Below, one piece after another: positions 1-5,460 of a DNA stretch of 6,627 bases. Every line of letters begins with the position of its first letter. The first letter of the stretch is position 1. Where the stretch lies: contig JAGYOT010000106.1 in NCBI GenBank assembly GCA_018399455.1, forward strand, positions 1 to 6,627, read 5' to 3'. A program made the translations under genes and the position numbers. The stretch comes from Desulfobacterales bacterium (GTDB lineage: Bacteria > Desulfobacterota > Desulfobacteria > Desulfobacterales > Desulfosalsimonadaceae). A model generated the notes under the pieces. That model searched no databases and was not told the origin of the DNA. It was given only the letters and a program-made list of their open reading frames with translations.

Positions 1-177
1 TACTTGCTTCAAAAATGGATTAAATCTGACAACCCAACACTTAACCTTGCAGCCATGCGGTTGATTTGTGAATCAGACGACCATAGGCGACTAAACCAGC
101 AATACACAGAACATTCAGGCGAGATAAAACAGGGCGGAGTTTATCGAAAAGCACGAAGAGACCATCGCGGCGTTTGA
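1..177 (+). CDS. 3' end of an unidentified reading frame, left-truncated by the window
   Basis: Reading frame 1 is open from the first base to a TGA at 175-177, giving 58 codons. The peptide starts YLLQKWIKSDNPTLNLAAMR and continues with a charged, helical-looking stretch (ICESDDHRRLNQQYTEHSGE). I do not recognise a family. The first 130 bases are visibly more AT-rich than the hydrolase that follows. From about base 130 this frame overlaps sequence that codes for the hydrolase in another frame, and its last residues (QGGVYRKARRDHRGV) look like an out-of-frame tail. The most likely reading is an unrelated gene end joined to a broken hydrolase; it may also be a chance open frame. No start codon lies inside the window. 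Confidence 0.3.
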   Translation, partial: YLLQKWIKSDNPTLNLAAMRLICESDDHRRLNQQYTEHSGEIKQGGVYRKARRDHRGV

Positions 178-202
178 AAATCGCGACTATCGCGTCTGCA
201 CG

Positions 203-958
203 ATGGATTGGCGGGGTCAGGGCCTTTCTGAACGTCTGCTGAAAGACCGACACAAAGGCCATATTAAATCCTTCCGTCAATATTTGGACGATCTCCATGC
301 ATTTATGGAAGCCTTTGTTTGGCCGAATGCCGTTTCACCAGTTATTTTTCTGGCGCACTCCATGGGCGGTCACATTACGCTTCGCTACCTTGTTGAGCAG
401 GCGCCGTCCGTCGCAGCAGCGATTCTGGTTTCACCCATGATCCGCATCAATACGTTTCCGATCCCCGGTGTCCTCCTTGGACCGTTTTTGCAGGTTGCCA
501 ACCGTGCCGGCTGGTCAGAGCGCTATATCCCGGCCGCCGGTCCTTACGATCCGGGCGGGAGCCCGTTTGAAAATAATCCCTTGACCAGCGACCGGGAGCG
601 CTTTATGAAGGAACGCAGAATAATCTCTCAAAACCCGGCCCTGGCCCTCGGAGGTGTCACTTACGGCTGGCTTTTCGAAGCATTTAAGTCCATGGACAGG
701 CTTTTGTCAGCAGGTTCCCTGCGGACCGTCGCAACACCGATTCTGATCGTCGGCGGCAGTGCGGACCGGGTGGTTTCCGTGCCTGCCATGCGGCGGGTAT
801 GCAGGCGGCTTCCTGCCTGCCGATTTGTGAAGATAAGCCATGCAAAACACGAAATATTAAATGAGACGGATTCGATCCGCCTTTTATTCTGGAATGAATT
901 TGACAAGTTTGTTCAAACAGCCATATCAACGACCCATCTAAACCATCAGGGGAGGTGA
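203..958 (+). CDS. 5'-truncated alpha/beta hydrolase (S33 / PldB lysophospholipase-like), probable pseudogene
   Basis: Members of this serine hydrolase family cleave ester bonds, often in lysophospholipids or monoacylglycerols. Numbered from ATG 203, the catalytic triad is visible: Ser53 in the nucleophile elbow LAHSMGGH (Ala replaces the first Gly of GxSxG), Asp188 in GGSADRVV and His216 in AKHEILNE. DWRGQGLSER (2-11) is also typical. The frame carries on upstream of the ATG with family-like sequence (RAEFIEKHEETIAAFENRDY) as far as base 131, then meets a stop at 125-127. The first 40-60 residues, including the first strands and the oxyanion-hole region, are therefore missing: about 276 codons remain, against roughly 310-330 in the family. 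No ATG, GTG or TTG lies in frame between 128 and 203, and ATG 203 has no Shine-Dalgarno. A working enzyme is unlikely even though the triad is intact. The downstream LysM gene starts two bases after the stop. Confidence 0.8.
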   Translation: MDWRGQGLSERLLKDRHKGHIKSFRQYLDDLHAFMEAFVWPNAVSPVIFLAHSMGGHITLRYLVEQAPSVAAAILVSPMIRINTFPIPGVLLGPFLQVANRAGWSERYIPAAGPYDPGGSPFENNPLTSDRERFMKERRIISQNPALALGGVTYGWLFEAFKSMDRLLSAGSLRTVATPILIVGGSADRVVSVPAMRRVCRRLPACRFVKISHAKHEILNETDSIRLLFWNEFDKFVQTAISTTHLNHQGR

Positions 959-960
959 AC

Positions 961-1620
961 ATGAATTGGCAGTCTGATGCGGAAAACCAGGACTATAGCG
1001 AGAAACCTTACTCAACGCTATCTGGCGGAAGACTCAGTCGCCTTTTTTCCCGCTCAGAATTTCCCTTTATTTTGTTGGGCGGCGGCTTGCTGGTGCTGCT
1101 GCTGCTTTTTTTCATATTTTTTTCGGGCGGCGAGACCCCATCCAAGGAGAATGGCCGCACCGTTTCCCAGCGGCTGACCCGCCTGGAAAGCCGTGTGGAT
1201 TCAATGGCCGGCTTCCGGCAGCAACTGAAAAGCATGGAGGCCCAGATGAAAGGCATTGAAGAAACAGTGGAAGCAAATAAAAACCGAATTGTTCCCGATA
1301 CCCGGGTTGTCGACCAAATGCAGGCAAACACAAAGGCCATTGAGAACACCGGGCAACGGCTGACCGTGCTTGAGGACCGCTTGAACAAGCTGAATCATCA
1401 AATTCAGGAAATAAAAGAGGGGCTCTCCCGGAAGCCGGACGTCAAAACATCCAAAGCATCCGACGCCAAACCGGGGTTTCATGTGGTACAGGAGGGAGAT
1501 ACACTCTATAGCATTGCAAAAGACAACCATGTGGATCTGGAGCGTTTCCTGAAAGTCAACGACCTGAATGAGAACTCGGTGATTTACCCGGGGCAGAAGC
1601 TTAGAATTCCAAAAAACTGA
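961..1620 (+). CDS. membrane-anchored coiled-coil LysM domain protein
   Basis: This is a 219-residue envelope protein predicted to bind peptidoglycan. In order it has a polar N-terminus of about 34 residues, one membrane segment at about 35-55 (FPFILLGGGLLVLLLLFFIF), a long heptad-like helical region at about 68-158 rich in Leu, Gln, Glu and Arg, a Lys/Ser linker, and a C-terminal LysM at about 173-217 (FHVVQEGDTLYSIAK ... NSVIYPGQKLRIPK). The anchor is uncleaved in appearance, which would put the coiled coil and LysM in the periplasm. I chose ATG 961 because GGGGAGG at 949-955 sits five bases before it. An in-frame GTG at 955 would add two residues but lies inside that Shine-Dalgarno. The upstream hydrolase stop (956-958) also overlaps the site, suggesting translational coupling before the hydrolase was broken. 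The substrate or partner cannot be told from sequence. Confidence 0.9.
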   Translation: MNWQSDAENQDYSEKPYSTLSGGRLSRLFSRSEFPFILLGGGLLVLLLLFFIFFSGGETPSKENGRTVSQRLTRLESRVDSMAGFRQQLKSMEAQMKGIEETVEANKNRIVPDTRVVDQMQANTKAIENTGQRLTVLEDRLNKLNHQIQEIKEGLSRKPDVKTSKASDAKPGFHVVQEGDTLYSIAKDNHVDLERFLKVNDLNENSVIYPGQKLRIPKN

Positions 1621-1627
1621 TTCTGAA

Positions 1628-1640
1628 CCAAGGGTCTTGG
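1628..1640. other. short stem-loop after the LysM gene
   Basis: CCAAG (1628-1632) pairs with CTTGG (1636-1640) around the loop GGT, eight bases past the LysM stop. The stem is only five base pairs and only ATGTTT follows, so it is at best a weak termination or pause site. Confidence 0.2.
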
Positions 1641-1680
1641 ATGTTTAGCATTTGAAGCGTTCCGTTTACGTGACGATCGG

Positions 1681-1709
1681 AGGAGAACAGGTTCCAGCTC
1701 TGTTTTCCT
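1681..1709. terminator. possible terminator or transcript-end hairpin between convergent genes
   Basis: AGGAGAACAG (1681-1690) pairs with CTGTTTTCCT (1700-1709) over ten positions, with one G-U wobble, around a nine-base loop. It lies between the LysM gene (plus strand) and the metallophosphoesterase (minus strand), where a shared terminator is expected. Neither side has a proper run of T, so it is not a textbook intrinsic terminator. The rest of the 137-base spacer holds nothing else I recognise. Confidence 0.4.
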
Positions 1710-1757
1710 GAGCCTGTTTTGGCCGCTGATAGGTTTGTCGGTGTTTTTATCAAACCC

Positions 1758-2486
1758 TTACAGGAGCCTCAAGGCGTGTTGTTCCGGAAGCCCCGCCTGG
1801 TGTATTTTATTTACGGTATCATGGATGTCATATGGGACAAAGCGAACAATCAGCTCATTGGCCTCATCATCGTATATTACATACTTGGCCGGGTTTGTGC
1901 CGTCTCGTGGCTGACCGACGCTGCCGACATTAATTAGATATTTTTTCCCGGGATCCAGTTGCACCGTGCCTCTGTAAAGAGGCTCGCTAATGACGGCGGT
2001 GCCGTCATACTCAGCGATGAGCAGTTCGTGCGTGTGGCCGATAAAAACAACCCGCTCCTCCAGCCGATCAAGGGTGTATTTGATTCCATTCGAATTGATT
2101 TCAAAAAGGTAGGTTGTTACGGAATCCGGGGGAAAGCCGTGGACGAACCGGCAATCATCAACAATCAGGTAGGTGGGCAGCTTGGCGATATAGGTCTTTG
2201 ACTCCGGCGAGAGAAGCGTCAAGGTTTTTTCCAGAGAGCGGCGGGCTGTGGGATTAAACCAGGACAGGCTCTCCGGCTGTTTTATGGCGAGTTCATGATT
2301 GCCGAGAACGGAAGGAATATTACGCATCCTCATCATTTCGATGACCTTTTCCGGCTCCGGCCCATAGCCGATATTGTCACCCAGACAGTAGATTCCTTCA
2401 ATTCCCTGCTGGCTGTCAATATCTTCCAACACGGCTTCAAATGCCGTGGCATTGCCGTGAATATCTGATATGACGGCTATTCGCAT
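1758..2486 (-). CDS. calcineurin-like metallophosphoesterase
   Basis: This 242-residue cytosolic protein belongs to the binuclear-metal phosphoesterases (YfcE/MJ0936-like phosphodiesterases and related phosphatases). All metal-site motifs are present from the chosen Met: Asp8 and His10 in SDIHGN, Asp37 in GDNIGYGP, Asn63-His64 in GNHE, His116 in FVHGFPP, and His151/His153 in GHTHE. The C-terminal signature INVGSVGQPRDG (about 185-196) is typical of the subfamily, and length is normal. The start is ATG at 2486-2484, because homologues begin directly with the first beta strand (MRIAVISDIHGN). An in-frame TTG at 2519 would add 11 residues unlike the family. No clear Shine-Dalgarno precedes the ATG, which is slightly odd. 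The gene is transcribed alone, divergent from the methyltransferase. The substrate is unknown; cyclic nucleotides, phospho-sugars or phosphoproteins are all possible in this superfamily. Confidence 0.9.
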   Translation of the reverse strand: MRIAVISDIHGNATAFEAVLEDIDSQQGIEGIYCLGDNIGYGPEPEKVIEMMRMRNIPSVLGNHELAIKQPESLSWFNPTARRSLEKTLTLLSPESKTYIAKLPTYLIVDDCRFVHGFPPDSVTTYLFEINSNGIKYTLDRLEERVVFIGHTHELLIAEYDGTAVISEPLYRGTVQLDPGKKYLINVGSVGQPRDGTNPAKYVIYDDEANELIVRFVPYDIHDTVNKIHQAGLPEQHALRLL

Positions 2487-2534
2487 GATCGGTAATTTAG
2501 AGACAGTATTTAAAAACAAGTATCAGCCGTATTC

Positions 2535-2564
2535 TTTATCCTTTGTTTTGTGTCCTCATGTCAA
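2535..2564 (-). promoter_or_regulatory. sigma70-like promoter for the metallophosphoesterase
   Basis: On the minus strand a perfect TTGACA (-35, 2564-2559) is followed after 18 bases by GATAAA (-10, 2540-2535; four of six match TATAAT). Transcription would start near 2528, about 40 bases before the ATG at 2486. Position and direction fit the gene well, but the call rests on motif matching alone. Confidence 0.45.
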
Positions 2565-2638
2565 CCTTTTCCGTTGAAAGGCAATATTTGCTCCCCTTGG
2601 TCAGCCGAGATAAATTCCGTCTTGATTCCGATGAAGCA

Positions 2639-2667
2639 TTGACAACCGGTAGCCGGGAGGCTATGAC
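2639..2667 (+). promoter_or_regulatory. sigma70-like promoter for the methyltransferase
   Basis: A perfect TTGACA (2639-2644), a 17-base spacer and TATGAC (2662-2667; four of six match TATAAT) point towards the methyltransferase. The start site would be near 2674, leaving a leader of about 58 bases before ATG 2732. This also argues against the upstream in-frame start at 2543, which would lie outside the transcript. Confidence 0.45.
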
Positions 2668-2731
2668 GTTGCTAATCCGGCTTAGAGGTTTGGACCTGAT
2701 TAAACCGCTAGCATTAACAGGAAATAGGGCC

Positions 2732-3307
2732 ATGACGGAAAAAAAGTTTGACCCCCGCCATATTCATAAGCTGAATGACCCCAAACGATTGGAGACGATC
2801 CCCCCGGACGTTCTGTGGGGGCTTGCCGACCTGAAGGCACCGGAAGTTATGGTGGATATCGGGGCAGGCACCGGGTTTTTTGCCGTTCCGTTTGCCGATA
2901 AGGTTAAGGGAGGAAAAGTTTATGCCTGTGACACGGTTGACCTCATGATTGCCTATATGGAGAACAATCTGCCTGAAGCCTATAATGGCCGGATCATTCC
3001 GGTAAAGTCTTCAGAGACAAAGATTCCCTTGCCTGATGAATTGTCGGACCTGGTTTACATGATCAATCTTCATCATGAACTGGAACATCCCAAGGCACTG
3101 CTGGCGGAAGCACGGCGTCTGCTCAGGCCGGGCGCCAAGATGATGATCGTCGACTGGAAGCCTGAAAAGACTCCGGAGGGTCCGCCGTTATCTATCCGTA
3201 TCCCCCCGTCAGAGGTTGTTGAGCAAATGACGGCCGTCGGCTTGGAAAGCGGCCGGGCTCCTGACCGCCTTCCCTGGCATTACATCGTAATCGGCCGAAA
3301 CCAATAA
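2732..3307 (+). CDS. class I SAM-dependent methyltransferase (UbiE/COQ5-like fold)
   Basis: This 191-residue protein should transfer a methyl group from S-adenosylmethionine to an unknown acceptor. The SAM-binding motif I is VDIGAGTGFF (41-50). An acidic residue at the end of strand 2 is Asp67 in VYACDTVD. The motif at the end of strand 4 is DLVYMINLHHELEHP (106-120), followed by the helix ALLAEARRLLRPGAK (122-136) and strand 5 MMIVDWKPEKTPEGPP (137-152). The C-terminus LPWHYIVIGRN is typical of a compact group of such enzymes that begin with a KLNDPKRLETIPP-like segment. I chose ATG 2732 because AGGA (2719-2722) lies nine bases upstream and homologues begin near here. The frame stays open back to ATG 2543, but those 63 codons resemble no family. 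It stands alone between two promoters, so the neighbours give no clue to its substrate. Confidence 0.87.
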   Translation: MTEKKFDPRHIHKLNDPKRLETIPPDVLWGLADLKAPEVMVDIGAGTGFFAVPFADKVKGGKVYACDTVDLMIAYMENNLPEAYNGRIIPVKSSETKIPLPDELSDLVYMINLHHELEHPKALLAEARRLLRPGAKMMIVDWKPEKTPEGPPLSIRIPPSEVVEQMTAVGLESGRAPDRLPWHYIVIGRNQ

Positions 3308-3349
3308 CCGCCTATCTCCACTCCCGCATCCCGGAGAAACGAAGAAAGC

Positions 3350-3360
3350 GGCGTCTCGCC
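3350..3360. other. short GC stem-loop downstream of the methyltransferase
   Basis: GGCG (3350-3353) pairs with CGCC (3357-3360) around TCT. A further AGC/GCT pairing is possible with a two-base bulge. No T-run follows directly, so termination after the methyltransferase is unproven. The rest of the spacer from 3308 to about 3436 shows nothing else I recognise. Confidence 0.2.
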
Positions 3361-3436
3361 TTGCTCAATCCATTTGCGCCTTTTATGTCCGTATTTTTCG
3401 GGTCAATGGCGTATTCTTATAAATCCTGATTTTTTA

Positions 3437-3464
3437 TTGACTAATCCAAAAAGTTAAGTATTAT
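3437..3464 (+). promoter_or_regulatory. sigma70-like promoter for the ComEA-like gene
   Basis: TTGACT (3437-3442, five of six) and TATTAT (3459-3464, five of six) are separated by 16 bases in a locally AT-rich stretch. Transcription would begin near 3471, giving a leader of about 83 bases. That leader holds a modest AGGA/TCCT stem and an AGGCC/GGCCT pairing but no riboswitch that I recognise. Confidence 0.55.
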
Positions 3465-3553
3465 GCGCAAAGGCCTAGACTAAAATGTTGAGGATTCTTC
3501 CTGGCCTGTAAAGTATATGTCGAATCTTTTAAAGAGAAGAAAGGAGTTTAATC

Positions 3554-3856
3554 ATGAAACAAAAGCTTACGAAAATTCTGCTTGCTCTTGCGATTCTGGT
3601 CTTTTTTGCCGGTTTTGCGGGAAGTTTGCCGGCCGCGGCGCAAGAGGGTGCCGTCAATATTAATACGGCAAGCGTGGGCGAACTTGTGCAACTCAAAGGG
3701 ATTGGCCCGGCTTTTGCTGAGCGCATCATTGCCTACCGCAAGGCAAACGGTGATTTCAAGCAGGTTGATGAACTGACGAATGTTAAAGGAATCGGGCCAA
3801 AAACGCTTGCTGAGATCATGGATCAAATTACGGTTAAGCAAACGTCCAGCGATTAG
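3554..3856 (+). CDS. secreted ComEA-like helix-hairpin-helix DNA-binding protein
   Basis: This is a 100-residue exported protein of the ComEA type, which binds double-stranded DNA outside the inner membrane and can ratchet it in during natural transformation. Residues 1-30 are a signal peptide: MKQKLTK, then a hydrophobic core (ILLALAILVFFAGFAG), then an AAA-Q cleavage region. The mature part begins with the family signature VNINTAS (34-40) and carries two helix-hairpin-helix hairpins, LKGIGPAFAERI (47-58) and VKGIGPKTLAEI (77-88). ATG 3554 is supported by AAGGAG at 3541-3546, seven bases away. It has its own promoter and terminator. No other competence genes are nearby, and similar stand-alone proteins occur in bacteria never shown to be transformable, so a role in DNA uptake is inferred from the family only. 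I withhold a gene symbol for that reason. Confidence 0.9.
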   Translation: MKQKLTKILLALAILVFFAGFAGSLPAAAQEGAVNINTASVGELVQLKGIGPAFAERIIAYRKANGDFKQVDELTNVKGIGPKTLAEIMDQITVKQTSSD

Positions 3857-3890
3857 AACAAATTCTTTGGGAATGAAAAGGCCTTTTTTT

Positions 3891-3900
3891 GACGGCCGTC
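3891..3900. repeat. perfect palindrome GACGGCCGTC
   Basis: This ten-base perfect palindrome lies between the ComEA-like stop codon and the strong terminator. It follows another palindrome, AAAAGGCCTTTT (3876-3887). Neither has a hairpin loop, so they do not look like terminators themselves. They may only reflect AT/GC-rich spacer composition. Confidence 0.35.
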
Positions 3901-3914
3901 AGGGCATCAGGAAG

Positions 3915-3946
3915 AAAAGCCCGTGCCATTCAGGCACGGGCTTTTT
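3915..3946. terminator. strong bidirectional Rho-independent terminator
   Basis: AAAAGCCCGTGCC (3915-3927) pairs perfectly with GGCACGGGCTTTT (3933-3945) around the loop ATTCA, a 13-base-pair stem ending in TTTTT. Read on the minus strand, the stem is followed by TTTTCTT, so it also works in that direction. It sits 58 bases after the ComEA-like stop codon and 37 bases past the stop of the convergent minus-strand small gene, and so serves both. Confidence 0.92.
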
Positions 3947-3983
3947 GGGTAAAAGAGATGAAACAGTCTCTGTGGTACAGCAC

Positions 3984-4172
3984 TCAGGATTGGATAAAAT
4001 AGGAACCGGTGCAGGAGATTCCCTTGGCAAGGAGTATGCGAATTTTATCCACCAACGAGCAGGTCTCCGCACAGTCTGGCAGCTTGTGTCTGAAAATACA
4101 TCGTCGGCAGGGACTTTCACTTAAGTAACCGATTTCAAAATCAAATTTGTCGCGCTTAATTGGCTTGTGCAT
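3984..4172 (-). CDS. small Cys-rich protein, putative zinc- or metal-binding
   Basis: This is a 62-residue hypothetical protein. Starting at ATG 4172, it opens MHKPIKRDKFDFEIGYL. Its core has Cys22, Cys25, Cys34 and Cys38 in the order C-x2-C-x8-C-x3-C (SPCRRCIFRHKLPDCAETCS), followed by a helix VDKIRILLAKGI and a fifth Cys at 54. Four closely spaced Cys suggest a single zinc or other metal site; a knuckle-like fold is an inference. I recall similar short proteins with SPC..C...P.C..C followed by a DKIQ..L helix from Desulfobacterota, none with a known function. Translation is well supported: GGAG within AAGGAGAAGG sits seven bases before the ATG. The shared terminator at 3915-3946 lies just downstream. 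Reading frames on the other strand over the same bases lack such support. Confidence 0.68.
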   Translation of the reverse strand: MHKPIKRDKFDFEIGYLSESPCRRCIFRHKLPDCAETCSLVDKIRILLAKGISCTGSYFIQS

Positions 4173-4212
4173 TCACCTTCTCCTTACAATTCAATACCGC
4201 CCGAACGAAAAC

Positions 4213-4330
4213 TGGAAACCGTCGTTAAGCTTAATGAAGGCGGTTATCATTCCCCCTGTGATCCCTGAAGTATGCCGGCGATTGAAATTTGCGCCCGGCA
4301 CCGATATTGGCAAAAGTAAGGCGGTTTCCA
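4213..4330. other. imperfect inverted repeat enclosing an inner hairpin; possible structured leader
   Basis: The arm at 4213-4227 (TGGAAACCGTCGTTA) is complementary to 4317-4330 (TAAGGCGGTTTCCA): nine perfect pairs, then a G-U and more pairs with a one-base bulge if read as plus-strand RNA. Inside, TGCCGGCG (4273-4280) pairs with CGCCCGGCA (4292-4300) with a bulged C. If the minus-strand promoter at 4342-4371 is used, this would form most of the leader of the Cys-rich gene. On that strand one pair becomes an A-C mismatch. It matches no riboswitch I know. Confidence 0.3.
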
Positions 4331-4341
4331 TTCAGATATCC

Positions 4342-4371
4342 AATATAATATACTGAAACGGACCATGGCAA
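4342..4371 (-). promoter_or_regulatory. possible promoter for the small Cys-rich gene
   Basis: On the minus strand TTGCCA (4371-4366, five of six) is followed after 18 bases by TATATT (4347-4342, five of six). Transcription would start near 4335, leaving a leader of about 160 bases before ATG 4172. On the plus strand the same bases contain a perfect TATAAT (4344-4349) but no usable -35 box. Confidence 0.35.
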
Positions 4372-4442
4372 GACCAAATTCATGTGCGCCCTTAGCCCGT
4401 GCGTTTTCCTGTATTAAAAGTTGCTTGACAGGCCGGGCCCAT

Positions 4443-4458
4443 GCATTTAATTAAATGC
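4443..4458. repeat. 16-base perfect palindrome GCATTTAATTAAATGC
   Basis: This perfect two-fold symmetric site lies about 118 bases before the DUF2760 start codon, between two GCTTGACAG repeats (4423-4431 and 4488-4496). Its AT-rich core and complete symmetry are what a dimeric repressor or activator site looks like. It is not followed by a T-run, so it is not an obvious terminator. I do not recognise a known regulator's consensus. Confidence 0.5.
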
Positions 4459-4488
4459 GATTGATCAAGGCGGTGGAAGGCGGTTTGG

Positions 4489-4516
4489 CTTGACAGTTTT
4501 TCCTGGTTTCCATTAA
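4489..4516 (+). promoter_or_regulatory. candidate promoter of the DUF2760-Hsp70 operon (sigma32-like or sigma70-like)
   Basis: CTTGAC (4489-4494), 13 bases and TTCCAT (4508-4513, followed by TAA) resemble the heat-shock pattern CTTGAA-N13-CCCCAT, with five of six and four of six matches and exact spacing. Read as sigma70, TTGACA (4490-4495) is perfect but the best -10, ATTAAC at 4512-4517, is poor. The start site would be near 4520, about 55 bases before ATG 4576. A second TTGACA at 4425-4430 has only TTTAAT at a 15-base spacing. Confidence 0.35.
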
Positions 4517-4575
4517 CCTTTTGCCAATATTTCCGAATCCGCCCTGAAGCGCATTTGCACATAAGGAGTTTGCCA

Positions 4576-5421
4576 ATGGATGTCATAAAATCTTTTTCCC
4601 GCCGGAGTCTGATCTGGATTTTCTTTTTTATGCTCTTGTTTTCGGTCTTATGTAATTTGGCCATATTTCAGCTCTGGCAGATAGTCGTGGATGCTGTATC
4701 GCCTGAAATCCTCAGGGAGGCGGCCAGGAATTCGGCGGAATTCAAAGCCGGACTGGAGGCCCTGGTTCCTTTGATGAGTTTTCTCAAAACTTACTTGATT
4801 CCGATAACCGCCGGGGTTTTCCTTTTTTTCGGGTTGATCCTCTGGTTGATGCTTCGACGCAGCCTGGTTCGGTTGTTTAAAAGGCAGGGTCTGGTGCCCA
4901 TTAAAGCCAGGACTGTCGCCGAAGACCGGGTAAAAGGCAGTGAGGCTCGGAAAAAACCTGCTAAAGAGGCTCTCGTCAAACCGGAGGAAATTTTTGAAGC
5001 CGCACCGTCACAAGAGGAAAAAATGGTTCGGGCACGGATGGATCAGCGCTACTACCTGCATTTGTTGTCCGTACTGCAGCGCGAAGGACGGCTGGTTGAT
5101 TTTTTCGAGGAGGATTTAAGCCGGTATGAAGATGCCCAGATCGGCGCCGCCGTGCGCAGCATTCAGGATACCTGCAAACAGATGATCAATAAAACACTGT
5201 CCCCGAAGCCGGTTTTTGAAAAAGCTGAGGGGGATACGATAACCCTTCCTATGGATTTTGATGCCGCTGAAGTTAAACTGACCGGTAATGTGAGCGGTGA
5301 CCCCCCATTTACGGGCATATTAAGGCACCGGGGATGGCGGGCCGGCAAACTGGAATTGCCGACCTTGTCCAGTACGCAGGACCCCCGGATTATCGCGCCG
5401 GCGGAGGTGGAAATCGTTTAA
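4576..5421 (+). CDS. membrane protein with C-terminal DUF2760 domain
   Basis: This 281-residue protein has two hydrophobic helices, about 12-34 (LIWIFFFMLLFSVLCNLAIF) and about 73-93 (YLIPITAGVFLFFGLILWLM), separated by a 38-residue loop. A basic segment (RRSLVRLFKRQG), a charged linker rich in Lys, Glu and Ala (108-150), and a conserved cytosolic domain at about 151-281 follow. The last part matches my memory of DUF2760: RYYLHLLSVLQREGRLVDF (158-176), YEDAQIGAAVRSI (184-196), then KLTGNVSGDPPFTGILRHRGWR (234-255) and the end DPRIIAPAEVEI. The positive-inside rule puts both termini in the cytosol. ATG 4576 has AAGGAG at 4563-4568, seven bases upstream; a TTG at 4555 would place that site inside the gene. 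The Hsp70 gene follows after 39 bases with the same orientation. DUF2760 has no known activity. A membrane adaptor for the Hsp70 is my inference from the recurring pairing. Confidence 0.88.
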   Translation: MDVIKSFSRRSLIWIFFFMLLFSVLCNLAIFQLWQIVVDAVSPEILREAARNSAEFKAGLEALVPLMSFLKTYLIPITAGVFLFFGLILWLMLRRSLVRLFKRQGLVPIKARTVAEDRVKGSEARKKPAKEALVKPEEIFEAAPSQEEKMVRARMDQRYYLHLLSVLQREGRLVDFFEEDLSRYEDAQIGAAVRSIQDTCKQMINKTLSPKPVFEKAEGDTITLPMDFDAAEVKLTGNVSGDPPFTGILRHRGWRAGKLELPTLSSTQDPRIIAPAEVEIV

Positions 5422-5460
5422 ATGACAAAGGAATTTTTTCCAGCCTGACAGGAGTATGGA

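Larger units (their letters stand above)
4237..4484 (+). repeat. four dispersed copies of the octamer AAGGCGGT
   Basis: Direct copies lie at 4237-4244, 4318-4325, 4467-4474 and 4477-4484. The last two start exactly ten bases apart and end just before a TTGACA box at 4490-4495. Four copies within 250 non-coding bases is far more than chance would give at this base composition. The only other occurrence I noticed is an inverted one in the methyltransferase gene near 3264. They could be sites for a regulator of the DUF2760-Hsp70 operon. Confidence 0.5.

Noticed and set aside
41..298. 85-codon open frame on the minus strand
   Set aside because: It lies opposite the hydrolase coding sequence, crosses the junction, has no Shine-Dalgarno and resembles no family. 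It is a shadow frame.
2543..2731. In-frame N-terminal extension of the methyltransferase from ATG 2543
   Set aside because: The 63 extra residues look like no known domain, homologues start near 2732, a Shine-Dalgarno precedes 2732, and a promoter (2639-2667) lies inside the extension.
3899..4120. 73-codon minus-strand frame overlapping the Cys-rich gene
   Set aside because: It covers the terminator and competes with the 3984-4172 frame, which has the better start signal and the ordered Cys motif.
3780..4124. 114-codon plus-strand frame across the ComEA-like 3' end and terminator
   Set aside because: It overlaps a real gene out of frame and reads through a strong terminator hairpin. The peptide has no recognisable features.
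4147..4356. 69-codon plus-strand frame
   Set aside because: No Shine-Dalgarno or family resemblance, and it runs antisense through the start of the Cys-rich gene and the inverted repeat.
4424..4442. Heat-shock-like promoter from the first CTTGACA and the following CCCAT
   Set aside because: The boxes are only about seven bases apart instead of about 13, so they cannot work together as a sigma32 promoter.
4173..4575. CIRCE element (TTAGCACTC-N9-GAGTGCTAA) or CRISPR-like array before the Hsp70 operon
   Set aside because: No CIRCE half-site is present, and the octamer repeats are too short and unevenly spaced for a CRISPR array.
5422..5448. Nine-codon frame (MTKEFFPA then stop) between DUF2760 and Hsp70, considered as a leader peptide
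   Set aside because: It has no Shine-Dalgarno of its own and no regulatory codon run or attenuator hairpin. It is most likely chance spacing.
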